The notes beneath the pieces were generated by a model, which was not told where the DNA came from, made no database searches, and worked only from the letters and a program-made list of their open reading frames with translations. Of a stretch of DNA of 64,000 nt, positions 45,876 through 57,883 are shown one piece after another; position 1 is the stretch's first letter, and the number at the start of each line of letters is the position of its first letter. The DNA is from Rhynchonema sp. JSB1_4 (Eukaryota > Nematoda > Chromadorea > Monhysterida > Xyalidae): NCBI GenBank assembly GCA_030248065.1, contig JASAMV010002933.1, forward strand, positions 62,001 to 126,000, given 5' to 3'. A program made the position numbers and the translations under genes.

Positions 45876-48800
45876 CAACAATGACAATAATCCATTGCAT
45901 CAATTCCTCGGCTTGTGTGACCACCAATTTACTCAATTCATCTGGTGACAGTCGTTCCTCATAATCCCACGACGCCCACCGATTCAGATTCATTTTGTAC
46001 AGACATCGAATCAGAAAATCGTTCGGTTCCATTACTGACGCACCGATCTAAAATTGTGAAGTCCAGCCTCTTTCTGTGCAAGGAATATTCACTTTGCACG
46101 TGGCGGCAAACAGGAAATGGGAATTGGAGGCAGGTTTGGGACCAACCATTCATAAATATTCCTTATAACAGAGGATACAATACACGAGAATTGAATGTCT
46201 GTCACCACTATGCACAATAACAAAATTTCCATAATAAGAGTTATGGCACGTAAAAATTGAGACCTGACATGACAAATTTGGCACTAGAGAGGGTTACACT
46301 GGAACTGGAGGATTACCATAAACAGGGTTGACTGTAGCATGAAGGCATGCCCCAGACTGTGTATTTCTCTCCTTACCACAAATTAAACTTAAAATAAAAT
46401 TGTCTTGAACAAAATGAAACAGAAAACACGCCCCCCACCTGCATCATCAATACATCGCGATCATACATTTCGGTGCGACAGATCGGTGAGTAATAGTTGT
46501 GGATCTGAATGGAGGAAATTGCGTTCATATTTCACTCAAGAACAACTTCGGGACCTCTTTTACAACCACGATAATCAGAAGTCTGACAAACAGAACATAA
46601 CTAAAAAAATTAGCTCGCCTGATTCAAAAGCGCAAATCCATTGCGACGCCACATTCCGGCATGCGCTTGTGCTGTGAGTACAACGACCCTGAAATGTCAT
46701 GGTGGTGATGTTTGCAATAACTCAGCAGCAGCACTCTCGTTCGATCTGGCAATATAAGCAGTGGTTGGCCTGTCCTGCCCTGGGTCAACGTCCACCGGTG
46801 TGCAAACAAGATCTCAGCCCTCCATCCCAGAGAAGTGTCGGTAACGGGGAGCAGCCTCGCAACAGTGGGAGCAAGGCACCATGAACCCAATAATCGCACC
46901 CATTTTATGGGCGCCAGACACAGAATATGCTCTATTGGTGCCCAGTTACCACAAAAGAGAAAGAACTCCAGGCTAATAACAGCTAAATTCCAACAAAACG
47001 CACCTCAACGTCAATTCAATCAACACAGCCGACGAGCTAGCATCCAAATGTGACAGCAGTTCTTCACAGAGATTCGGCCCGTCACCAGGTGCCAATCGCA
47101 CGTAGAGTCCAGCCAACAGACGACACAGCGGTATGTGCATTGACACTGCGTTCTCACTCACATCGTATTGCACGTGTGTCGTGTGGATGGTCCAGTCCGG
47201 GCGGATGGTGACTGAGAGCGTAGTCATGCATGACAACAATGTACACGCAATTCAAATTCAAATTTTATCTGCAAGCTTACGCGAAGACCTTCACAAGATC
47301 CGGAAAAACCCTTAAAATAAAACAGTGTTAATAACAAAGAATGTGAACATGAATGAATAAACGACAATGGAAACGCACCGGTGAGATGAAACCAACCAAA
47401 CGAGCCAAACTAGCACAACCAACACACAACAACGGCAAATTCAGCAACGGATGACGAGAACGAGAATACGGTTTTAAATTATTGATGATGATCTGAAAGC
47501 AGCAACCCAGTGACTGAGGAGATCAGTCAACGACGGCTGAAAATTTTGAGTTAATGTGGCAAGAAACTACGTCTCGACCACGTGAGTTTAGTTTAGTTTT
47601 AAAGGCCGCAATTGAGGCAGCAGAGACGACGCCCTCTGGTAGCCTGTTCCAGAGGTCCACGACACGATAGGCCCAGTACCCGGACAAGTCCGCACCCGCG
47701 CCATGGACTCGACACAAACTGTGGGAGTGCCCTCGGGTTGGGCGGCCGGTGTCACGAGATGGAAAGAAGGATTCCTTGGTTACCCCAGGTATGTAACCGT
47801 GAATGACCTTGTACACAAGCACAAGATCGTTCACGGTCCGGCGATAAATTAGGGGGTCTAAATTTAGGGCATGCAAACGCTGTTGGTAAGACAGAGTCTG
47901 CATGCCAGGTAAATAGTAAGTGAACCGACGTTGAATTTTTTCAACGTTTTTAGCTAAAGTGACATTTTGAGGGGACAATGTGGTAACAGTCTCAACGCAT
48001 TTTGGTCTGATTTGGACCAGTCACTTAACCAATATCCTCTCGGTGTTGTCGATTAAAAAAATGCTCCTCATAGACAGTTGCACTTTTTCTTGACTAGCAC
48101 CGATTTCGCAAAAATAAGACCAGAACCAAAACTCACAATCGACCGGTTCGATCTTGAGCACTCCCGTGTCCGGTTTTCGCATTTCGGTTGCCAGAGCGGC
48201 CACCAGCTTCTGCACAGCGAGACGAGCGACTTCGGACTGAAAATAATGCCGTTCACTACTTCATGACTCTAAATCGCCCATTCGAAGCAATCGACAATGT
48301 CCAGTTTTGGTGAAGTTTGTCCATCCATTATTGTTTGGGTTCAGTAGTTTGCGATAGAACTGGCGCACCAATTTCGTCTGAGCACTACTAACAACGAATT
48401 CGCATGCAGTGGGGGGACCTTCACGCCAGACGCTCCACAAAATCACTGATGTTAAACTCAATACCACAATGATCCATCCAATACCAAAATAACTCACGTT
48501 CGAGCCAGCCCAATTGATGAACATGGACACGAGGTCTTCGCATCGCAGCTGAATGTTGAACGCAGTCTCCCATTCTGACTCATAGACTTGATGCTCGCCC
48601 ACTTGTCGCTTCACTGAATCCATGCCCTTAAAGTGTTGTTAACGTTCCTATAAACCACAAACAAATTTTTAATTTTGAGTTCACATTATTTGCTTGTGAT
48701 TTCCGATGTCAAGGCAGGATTATTTCTGGCACATCTGCAAGGAATAGCCATCGCTGAAACATTCTGTCGTCAGGTCAGTCAATCACAACCGTTGTCATTC

Positions 48801-51800
48801 GCTACCTATCTACAGGAAAATGTCACGCAGTGTGTTGCGCAGAAAATGGATTCGATGGCCAAACAGGCTTTGAAATAAAGCTGAAAATCTTATCACATGT
48901 ACTCGAAATAAACACAAAAACACTTATCACGTGTATACCTGCATGCGCTTCATGAACTCAATCAGGCATCTCAGTCCGACCAGGTAATTCTCACGAAGCT
49001 GCTCGGTCCAATCATCAGGTGACGGCACTGTGTTCATCAAATACCTGCATATAAAGGAAACTTGGTTGCAACATGCAGTGCGGCCCTTCTAACTGTCAAC
49101 GCGCATGTGGTACAGTATATCAGAACGCTATTTTGGTCCCCAATCTGCCGTTAATCTTCTAATTACTACTTTCTGTGGTGAATATTTCTTACCGCACCAA
49201 AAATTACGTGACCCGATCTTGTCACTCTAAAGTTAGAGTACAGTGTACCATAAAAAATTCTCCGAACTGAAATCTTGGTTTAGAACAAAACATAGTCCAG
49301 AAATGATGTGCTTCTGGCCCATAGTAAGTAAATAAAGCAAAGTAAATTTTGAGTGGGAGTGATTTGACTCACGTGGTCGCATCACCACTAACCAAGAGTG
49401 AACACAATTCACACAGACCGAACTCACTTTATATCCGACGCAATGTACAGCGATCGTCTCAACACTGGAGGATAGGTGCGTCCGGAAAAGTCAAATCGGC
49501 CAGTGGCTGAAATGAAATAGAGAATAAAGTTACAACGATGATTTCAAAAAAAATTATGAAAATATCACCAACCGGGCATAACATATTTCTCAGTTTCACT
49601 CAGCAAACAGCGGAGCAATATTTGCAACGCATTGTCCATAGCGATCAGTTTACGTGCTAATGTTGGTACCTGGGTAATTGAAAAGTGTTTCGAATATTTT
49701 TCCAAAGAATGACAGTCACCGTCTCCTCTCTTTATGGTGAAGCCACTATTGTAAAGCTCTGTTACACTGAATATTTCCGAACGACAGTCTAAAATTCTGA
49801 CATTACCCTCCCAACTGCCATTCTATTTAGCATGTAATTCATGGTGATCAAAAATGTCACCATAAAGAGGGAAAACTGCAACATTCAACAAAAAATTGAA
49901 AAAAAGATGCCAGCCAACCGTATACATCTGTACGGTCAGCGACACCACCGATGCACTATGGTCATGGTCATCGTCGATAAAGTCGAGCATTAATTGGTTA
50001 TAATGCTAAAACGGAAATGTTTTACTGCAATGTCATTGTAAACTGGAATATGGAAGTTCGATGCGATGTCATCATCATAGAATCACATCAACAATGACGA
50101 AACTTGACAACAGAATCGAAGAAAATGCCAAATCCATTGCAAATACCTGCGTAAAATACCGAGCGAATCGCTCCTTCGTCTCCACGCCCATCAGCACACT
50201 GCCCATAATCAGCTCGTGGCTGGCCACACGCGCTCCTGAAAAGTAGAAATTTTGGACTAAACTGACAAATTATAAAGGGAACAGTCGCCTAGGTGCTACT
50301 GTCTGCCCTATTCAATAGTAACCCTCCAATAGTGAAACTTTCCACATAGTGACCGACAGCTTGGTTCCCAATCAAAATAAACCATTAATGAGCCACCCTA
50401 TTTCATATCGTAAATATTCTTTATCGGCACCAAAAGTCGCGGTCAGTCACTCAACTGCCGCAAAAATGATCACTTGCTGATACCAATTCCCAAATCATGG
50501 CTACCTTTCCAGAACCGTCGATCGCAGAGCAGCATCTGCCCAACAATGCATTCATGATTCTCCCAATTGTGCGCAGGCAATGGCGCGTGTTCGTCGAAGT
50601 ATTTCATCGACAGCAAAATGTCGGATATCATGTCACGAAGGGGAACTGCAAATGAATCAATGTCTTGCTAACTGCTGTTGGCGGTATTGTGTGGTAGGTT
50701 GGAATAGCTCGTACCTGATCAACTCCAACTGCAAAATACAAGTAGGGCACGGTCGACAGAAACGGGATTAGCTAGCACTAAACAGCCTAATGATACCGAT
50801 ACAGTAGGAAGGGATGTGTATCGCAAACCCCAAGGATGTTTCAGTACAAGCACTAAATAAACTATTGACACCAACGAAACAATACGAAGACGTAATCGGT
50901 CACCACAAAAATCGGAACCCCAGAAAAGTTTCCATGTAACACGAGATGAACTACGCATGAAGTGTTTGCGTGTGCGTCGACGTAGGAATTATCAAAGCCA
51001 CCACGAAATAACTTATCAAAACAAGCCAACCTAGCTCCTGCCCCCATGCGGTCAATTGAGCCAACAAATGTATGGCAAACGTCTGATGTGAGACCAGACT
51101 CGACTCCATCACCTCAACGGTCAACGGACCGGATTTGCCCGTTCGATCGTTGCGGTCTTTCGATGTTCGACGCTGAAAAATACTCTACCATAAAACTTTT
51201 AGTCGGGTTTTTCCTACATTTAAAAAATGAATGATAACCTTTTCAACTAATATTTTGTAATTACCTGAATTTCATTCTTCGCTTTCTGACACCAATCTTT
51301 CGAGCCCGATCGCACGCTGCTGCGACCCTGGATAAACAAAATGTGAATGAAATAAAAAGTGTGTATGAGAAGACCATGCGCCTTAGCCTTACCTCTCGAT
51401 CAACAATCGTTGCGAGCAACATTGCTTGCTGGTCCGTGCAGCTAATCGCCAGCTCAAGAGCTCGAATCACCTAAAATATTACCGAGAAAAAAGATGAAAA
51501 AAATGTCGTGACAAAATATTTTAATTTGTGCAAACACAAGCACCTCAGAAGGTCTCTCAAGGTTCATAGACAAATCGTCATTACCAATCGGATGTCCCTA
51601 TCTATTGTTCACATCATCAGTGCCGTTCAAAAAAGGGACACCGAAACAAAAAAACTATGCAAACACCAACCCCATCATAAGTGTGCGTTTCGTCGTTGAA
51701 TAAAATGGTTTGATAGGGATAGTCAAGATTAGGCGCCGGATTTAGGCCCAACAAAGCGGGCAGCGTGTCAGTCGAGTCGGTGCACAACAACTGAATGCAG

Positions 51801-53103
51801 TAGGACAACAATTGATGGGCGATTGTACGTAGACGATTGGCGTCCGAGTCGGGAAGCTGGGAATGAAATGCAAGAGAACATAAACAATGGGCGTGTCAGT
51901 GATATTGTTTTGTTTATGTTAATTGATCAGAAGAATGTTAAAATTAGAAGAGCGCGACGACATAATAGAGCCACGCGATTTTCGGCTACTATGTACGATG
52001 TACGAAGGATAGATATTCACCACGGAAAGCGAACCTAACGGCAGATTGGAGACGGTCGGACATATTTCACAAACGGGTTCATGGCTCGGAATGAGGGTCA
52101 TCACAAAAACGGCAGATTTGACATAGATTTGAGGTTCAGCAAGGTGTACCATAAAATCGGGAGGCTGTACGCCACTAACGGTGTTTGCATTTGACGCTGC
52201 CGCAATGTCAGTGTCCATGGGCTCATCCGTTTGTGTGATCGAATCACACGGTTCGTGCAGCTTGCAGTACACCGCCGTCGACCACGCTTCGATGTCGCCG
52301 CAATCGCAGTAACCCGACCCGCCGCTCGTGTGCATCTGCAGTTTTAGTAACTTTTAGGTGCCAAGAAATTTGGGCGCAAATTGCACAAAAAACTAATGAA
52401 AGAAAGTCAAAATGTAAATAAACTGAAAACTATATTTTTCATCAACATACCGTATATCGATGCTTTTTATGCTCGCTGTTCGTGAAACACGGATGGCACA
52501 TGACACACGTTGGATCGTTGGCACATTCTCTGAGGAACAGACATAAAGTTGCTATTTTTAAAAAAACCTTAAGGTAAGCGTTAACTAATAACAAAAGACG
52601 AAAACAATTAATAGCCAACTTGCAACTATACGTCACTTCACCCGCTTTGAACACATGGCCGCATATTTGACCCGGTTGTCTGGGCTGTGGACCAAGTTTC
52701 TGAGCATAATCAGACAGATTGGTCGCCTGCAAATATTAATTTTTTTATTGAAATAGTCATTGACACGTTTCGTTTTCATGGAATGAACAGCACTGACGTT
52801 TTTGTCATTTGTCAACAGCGCAGCCAACGGATACAGCAACGTTTTCTGAAGCTCGTCATCGTTCATGGAAATGTTCCAGGGCTCCTGAGACAAAATGATC
52901 GAAAGTCATTGATTTCAGTCGCTGAGCAACGATGCGAGATAACGGTCTCCAAAAAAAACGATCCAATTCTGTTCTTTCTCACCTGATGATTCGATGCAAA
53001 CACGACCGGCACTTGGAAGGAAAAATAGTCGGCCAAACAACGCCAGAGCTCAGCGTAGTTGCCAACTTTGCACAGTTCGAGCCAGTGGCACAAGTTTAGT
53101 GAA
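45876..53103 (-). CDS. UBR1/2: UBR1/UBR2-type N-recognin E3 ubiquitin ligase, N-terminal half
   Basis: Twenty-one exons on the minus strand, 5' to 3': 53103-52983, 52884-52798, 52726-52620, 52529-52451, 52335-~52024, 51856-51671, 51470-51393, 51327-51265, 51172-51031, 50645-50505, 50235-50147, 50005-49919, 49669-49573, 49506-49428, 49044-48939, 48626-48498, 48236-48101, 47211-47004, 46688-46619, 46504-46439 and 46047-45876. All but the border near 52024 fit in phase. UBR1/2 bind N-degrons and ubiquitinate substrates. Matches include [57 protein letters not shown] and [12 protein letters not shown]. No start codon is seen in the first exon. The C-terminal half, including the RING and the autoinhibitory domain, is not found; the 8.2-kb fold-back lies immediately downstream. 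Confidence 0.85.
46505..46618 (-). other. GC-AG intron of the UBR gene
   Basis: The exon ending LLNQ is followed on the minus strand by CAG|GCGAGC, and the next exon ([18 protein letters not shown]) starts after CCATTCAG. Family alignment (GFSLVNQ then IYYYHN) requires the splice exactly here, so the donor is GC, not GT. 114 bp. Confidence 0.7.
47248..47990 (-). mobile_element. CR1-like LINE, 5'-truncated, inside a UBR intron
   Basis: The minus ORF 47978-47523 encodes the C-terminal end of a non-LTR reverse transcriptase protein: [40 protein letters not shown], and [20 protein letters not shown], the usual CR1/Jockey-type terminal pattern. The 3' UTR runs to 47248 and ends in repeated TTTGAAT. 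No endonuclease or catalytic RT core remains. It sits in the intron between exons 48101 and 47211. Confidence 0.8.
49728..49882. mobile_element. short MITE, CTCTTTATGGTGA ends
   Basis: CCTCTCTTTATGGTGA on the left and TCACCATAAAGAGGG on the right bracket about 150 bp in a UBR intron. A similar inverted pair (CCCTCTTTATCGTGAC / GTCACGATAAAGAGGG) occurs at 36011 and 36525, around the MITE there. Confidence 0.5.
51265..51856 (-). CDS. UBR1/2: ClpS-like domain exons (type-2 N-degron binding)
   Basis: Exons 51856-51671, 51470-51393 and 51327-51265. [16 protein letters not shown] then [20 protein letters not shown] and [19 protein letters not shown] reproduce the ClpS-homology domain of UBR1/2, whose FNDE-H-TY-x-x-VI signature forms the pocket for bulky hydrophobic N-termini. 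Key Asn/Asp residues of FNDE are present. Confidence 0.85.
52024..52726 (-). CDS. UBR1/2: UBR-box exons (type-1 N-degron binding)
   Basis: Exons 52726-52620, 52529-52451 and 52335-~52024 encode the UBR box zinc finger: [15 protein letters not shown], then [22 protein letters not shown], and [18 protein letters not shown] with YCKLHEP. The Cys/His spacing is that of the UBR1/UBR2 box, which binds N-terminal Arg, Lys or His; the acidic DCGD that contacts the degron is present. The domain therefore looks intact. The exon then runs into a less conserved linker with an unresolved 3' border (donor at about 52024 or 52034). Confidence 0.9.
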
Positions 53104-53317
53104 CTCTACAAAAGTCATCCGATGACAGTTGGATCAACAGCAATGTTGGGGGGCTATTTTTCCTGTAGGGGCCAACTTAGGATTTGGAGCCGTAAAAACC
53201 TAAATAGATAGAAGGGGCTCTATTAATCAAATCACCAGTGGTGGCGTTGAGAAATCGAAATTTTCGAGACATTTCCCATACATACCCAAAAATCAAAAAT
53301 TTCCCATACCAGGAGGC

Positions 53318-53420
53318 AGGGTTGAAAAAAAATTTTTTTATTAGAGCACTGTTTTTTAAAAAAAAACACAAAAGAAATTATTTTTTTTGAAAAATTTTTT
53401 TTAATTAGTAAAAGTAGCGC
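53318..53420. repeat. poly-A/T MITE remnant
   Basis: GGCAGGGTTGAAAAAAAATTT followed by homopolymer runs; resembles one end of the CAGGGTTGG MITE family. Confidence 0.35.
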
Positions 53421-53644
53421 AAACGTCGTTTCAGGTGAAATGGAGGCTCTACACAAAAATTTTTGAAAACTCAAAATTTTTCGTCACGTGACCCCTCACG
53501 TGGGGTCATCAACGCACGTACGAAGGCGATTCGGTTATTCTAGCAGGATCTGAACGTGATTTGGACTCGACACGACCATTCTAATATCAGTGTTTGTCGG
53601 TAGTATAAATATCACGCGGACGTGGTGGTGACTAACTGCGTAGA

Positions 53645-53977
53645 TTGTCGCAGAATACTAAATTTCACGTGCCAAACATAGATGATAATGATTCAACGAC
53701 CATAGGAAACGATTACCGTTTATGTATTGTAGCTGGTAAAGTTCTGATCAAAGGAGTGATGTACCGGAGAATTCCAAATATGCTCCTCCAAAAAGCAGCC
53801 ACTGGAAACAAATTAGTTGTTCTGAATAAGCGCGCCGCATCTGCAGACATTTTTATTCATGTCTCACATGCTTATACAAAGTGCGGGCATATATGGGAAG
53901 GGATGCGAGAGCATTGTGTGACTGTTGTATTTAGCAAATTATTGAAAAAATTAATTTGGAGTCCTGTCTACGCCTAG
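53645..53977 (+). pseudogene. possible retroelement integrase zinc-binding fragment
   Basis: A 110-codon ORF. KGVMYRRIPN, then KLVVLNKRAASADIFIHVSH and AYTKCGHIWEGMREHC resemble the H2C2 zinc-binding module of Gypsy/GIN-type integrases (VLYRR, then RLVVP, H-x(5)-H, M-x(2)-H-C in place of the usual C-x-x-C). No neighbouring catalytic core, protease or LTR is seen, so this is at most a fragment. Confidence 0.3.
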
Positions 53978-54205
53978 GTTTCGCGGGGTATTCGAGACCA
54001 TCGGCGTGACGTTGTGCTCGTCAGCCGAATAGCACAATCGCCATGTGAAACTCACTTAGTAAAAATGATAAATTTTAAAAGAAAAAATTGTCTTATTAGA
54101 GAAAAAAAATGTTGCAATGTCGATAAGTAATATGAGTAAAACATAATGCTGTTTATGACAAAACTGGGTGTTTTCTAAAAAAACGGGGAGTCACAATTAC
54201 CCAGT

Positions 54206-57031
54206 TTAGATAGCTGTGGTGAGTTTTTTAATTATGTGTTTATGAATTAGTTTTTTGTTAAGTAGGTTGTATTTCCATAATTGTTTTCTATATCTGGTTA
54301 GATAGTGTGGTATGATGTCAATGATTGCTGGTTTTTTGAATCCTCTTTCCATAAGTTTCCTACACATGTGTGTAACAGCTTCTAGCCATTGTTCTTTAGT
54401 AGCGAGTAATCTGTTGAATCTGATACACTGTCCAGTGATCATACCTTTGAGTAGTCTGGAATGTACGCATGAATCTGCATCAAAGTATTTGCTTATCCAA
54501 AATTTGAAGTGATTTGTTTTGTCATATAAGTGTATTTTTGCGTTTTTGTTTCAATTGTTAGATCTAAGTAGTTAATAGTGTTGTTTGATGCTTCTTTATT
54601 GAGCTTAAGTTCTTTTGGGTAGATTTCTTTGTGTATTTTATCAAAATTATAGTTTATGACTAACGTGTCATCTACATATCTAAATATTGGTGTGTCAATG
54701 TATATTTCTTTGTTTTTTTGCGAAAGAAATTTGAATTCTTCTGCGCTAAGGGTGAGGTCTGCAAGTAATGAAGATGCGTTGCCTCCCATTGGTATTCCTT
54801 TTATTTGATGCCAAATCATATTTCCCACAGAGATGTAAGATTGTGAAAGAACGGTGTTAATTAATTTCATAATGTTGGTTTTATGAAATGTAATATGTCG
54901 TTGTGATGTAAAAGTGTCATCACAGTCGAATATTTTACTGTAATTGTAATTGTATGGTACGGCTATACTTTGCTTTTGGTTATTACAAAGTAACGTGATT
55001 AGGAAATTCATTGCTTTAAGTATGGTGTCATGTTTTAGTTCTGTGTATAAAGTGCTGAAGTCGTATGAAGCTGCACTGTATATATGTCGATTGCTTAATT
55101 TATCGTGTATTGCTTTAGCGACTTGGTAACTGTTATCTACCGAGATGTATAGTTTTTTGTTTGATCTGTGTTCTGATTTTTTAGTGTACGCTATAGTGTT
55201 TTTTGAAGAATTTTAGAATGTATAGTAGCAGTTCGGCTAGTGGTTTAGTGGTTGCTTTACTTGCTCCTGATATTTCTCTGAATTTAATTGGGTTTTTGTG
55301 GAATTTGGGGATGCAATAAAGGTTTGGAATAGTTGGTTCGCTATTATATTTGAAATTTGGTATAAAGGTTTTTGTTATGCTTTCATGGTATTGTTTGAGT
55401 CCATCTATGGTGTAGTTGGATTGTACATATGTGGTGTTGTTTGTACCAATAAGACCAATTGTTTTTAGAATTGTTTCGATGTGGAAGGTTTTGCACATGA
55501 TTGCGTAGTTGTAACTGGCTTTGTCTACGCATGTGATGACGTATTTTTCATGAATTGCGTCAATGTGTTCTTGTATATTATTATTTGGGTAAATTTCTGG
55601 TATTTTGAACTTACGCAAATTGTTGGTCATTATTTTTGATAGTTCAGTGTAGTAGTTGTCATTGTGAGACTTTTGTTTGTTTGTCAAATATTTTTTGAAA
55701 GGTTTGATGCATTCTTGGATGATGTTATTTGCATTTGACTGTTTTGGTGATCGGTAATTGGTTCCTTTCAGCATTAGATTTTCCAAGCTAGGTATATTTA
55801 GCACTTTAGGGTTTCCAGTGATTATGTGACCATGAATCGGATCGGTGTACATTGATTCCTTGCAATTGCAAGAATTTTTATTATGTTTGTATTTTTCGAT
55901 AAATTCTTTTATGTTGATGTTTTTAACAGTGGAGTTGTAGTTGTACAACTTCATACAAAATTTTGTGTTGTATTTGTAAACGATTTCTATGTCGTTAGTG
56001 TGATTGATGTTATGTTTGCGTTTTAGTGTTTTGTTGTTGTATAAACGACCGAGATTGAGTACTTCTACCTGCTTATTGATGAAAGGAACGACAATTCTAT
56101 CTTTCTTTTTATCTGGTTGTTGTTTTGTAAGTTGTTTGTCGTAATATCCGACAAAGAAGCCCATAATTAAGGCTTTGGTGGTTGGGTCGCAGTTATGTGA
56201 GTTTATTTTCTTGTACGCGTAATTTAACGTCTTTTTTGAGCAGCTTTTTAGGAATCTGTAAACGTTGTTCATGTTATCTTGGTTTTGTAAACTTTCTACA
56301 GTTTCGAGTACATTGGTGTCTAGGATCTTGCTTCTTGAACGTTTGTTTCCTCTGTATCGATAGCGACGATCTAATTTGGTTGTAAAGCATGGATTTTGTT
56401 TGCTTTCTTCCATAAGGTTTGTGTTAGTTGCTAAACCATATCCCTTAACTACTTCGTTAAGACCATAAGGATATGCTGTATTAAGTATTTCAATCCAGTT
56501 TTGTTCTTTTTTTAAAAGGTTTTGTTTATTCTGGTTAATATTTTCAAGTTCGTCGAGAACGTATATCATCATGTTCCTTGAACCGTGTTTTGTAAAGTGT
56601 TGTACAAGTTGTGTGGTTTTTGTTGAGTATTCAATATCGTGCTTGTGTTCTTGAAAGCGTGTTTTTAAAGTTCCTTTTGTTTCACCAACGTATTGTATGT
56701 TACAGACTGCGCATTCTATGCAGTAGATGATATTGTTGGAGTTACAGTTGTAATAACCTGTACCAGGTTTACAGAAACTTGTGTTTGTGATATTGGATTT
56801 GATTGTATTTCTTGAAGTAATATGGTCGCATGTTTTACAATTATTTTTGTCGCATGCTTTTGTGTGTTTGTGTTTGACTTGGTTTGTAGTTTTTATAATT
56901 TTAAGTTTTTCATGCGTGTTTTGTATTTGATAAACCGTAAGTTTTGAAGGTGGGTTGGGGTTTTGGGAGTTGTTTGTCCAAAAAGAGTCCAAAAACAAAG
57001 AGTGTTTGTTTGAATCGCGATGTACAAGCAT
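54206..57031 (-). mobile_element. Penelope-like element with N-terminal GIY-YIG (Chlamys/Naiad-type), frameshifted
   Basis: The minus frame from 57031 to 55181 (616 codons) starts with a Cys cluster (C60, C65, C68: ACDKNNCKTCDHI), then a GIY-YIG nuclease (IIYCIECAVCNIQYVGETKG at about 101-120, conserved Arg in TLKTRFQEH), a linker and the N-terminal RT region. A one-base frame change near 55183 moves coding to the frame with RT motif A (SYDFSTLYTELKHD), motif B (KGIPMGGNASSLLADLTLS) and the YVDD box (FRYVDDTLVI). Another change near 54520 leads to the thumb (GMITGQCIRFNRLL) ending at 54206. In canonical Penelope elements GIY-YIG is C-terminal; here it is N-terminal, the permuted order described for Chlamys and Naiad elements. 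Defective copy; no LTR-like repeat found. Confidence 0.85.
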
Positions 57032-57883
57032 GATTGTGCGTAGTTTGGTAGTGGGAAATTGATTTAAACCTCATATTCGATGTGAATCCTAAGCTAAGCC
57101 CCAGGGGGCGTACTTGGCATTCTCCGGTACGGGTACCTGAATTCTCCAAATAGAGCCCCTGTGAATGATGCTCTCAAGACAGTGAATGAAATGAAAAGTT
57201 TCTGTTCATGATTCTGCGCCAGTATACGTACAACTTGTATGTACACATGGTGCGTATACGTTTCCATACGCTCTGTATAACCGTTTCACAGATTGGTGGG
57301 GCTACAATATAGAAAACTATGGTGCCGAAGAAGCATGCCCTGACTTATCATTTAAAAAAAACTGAGGTCCATCACTTCTTTATGAGTCATTTTGGAGGTC
57401 AAACTAAGTGCCGCAGGCGCGATTTTGGGAAATTTGACCCAACTTAGAAAAAATTTTCAAAAATTTATGCCTCAAAAAGGCCATTTTTGGAAGAATTAGG
57501 CGATTTTATTTTTCCGAAAAACTCGTGTTTTTAATTAAAAAAACAGAATATCTGGCTCTTCAAAAAAAAATTTTATTTTAAATTTTTTTAATTAACCACT
57601 GTTTTTTTTTAAACAACCCTGCCAGGAGGTTCTCCAAGAATTCAAAAATTTCCCATACCCGAGGGGGTTTCTGAAAAAAATGACCCCAAATGTCTTCTGG
57701 AAGAGCCAAAAATTAGTCTAAAAGCGCTTAAAACAGGATTTTCTTGCGGCAGCAAGCAATTTTGGATGAAAAAATGGTCAATTCTGGTACTTGTCGGGGT
57801 CAAAAAGTCATTTCTTAGGGGGTGCTTGCTCCAAAAGAGAAAAATTTCCCATACCCCCGGCCCATTTTCCGTACCCCATAGTA
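57032..57883. other. repeat remnants, no gene
   Basis: 57070-57150 has AAGCCCCAGGGGGC and AAATAGAGCCCC motifs shared with the fold-back arms. 57340-57625 is AT-rich MITE-like sequence ending AACAACCCTG. No exon is supported. Confidence 0.4.

Noticed and set aside
50712..50735. 14-nt microexon in the UBR gene
   Set aside because: It has splice-like borders, but including it breaks the phase into exon 50645-50505; skipping it keeps the frame.
53980..54060. Hammerhead ribozyme near the 3' end of the Penelope-like element
   Set aside because: A CTGACGA core and a later GAAAC are present on the minus strand, but the bases between them do not form a convincing stem II.
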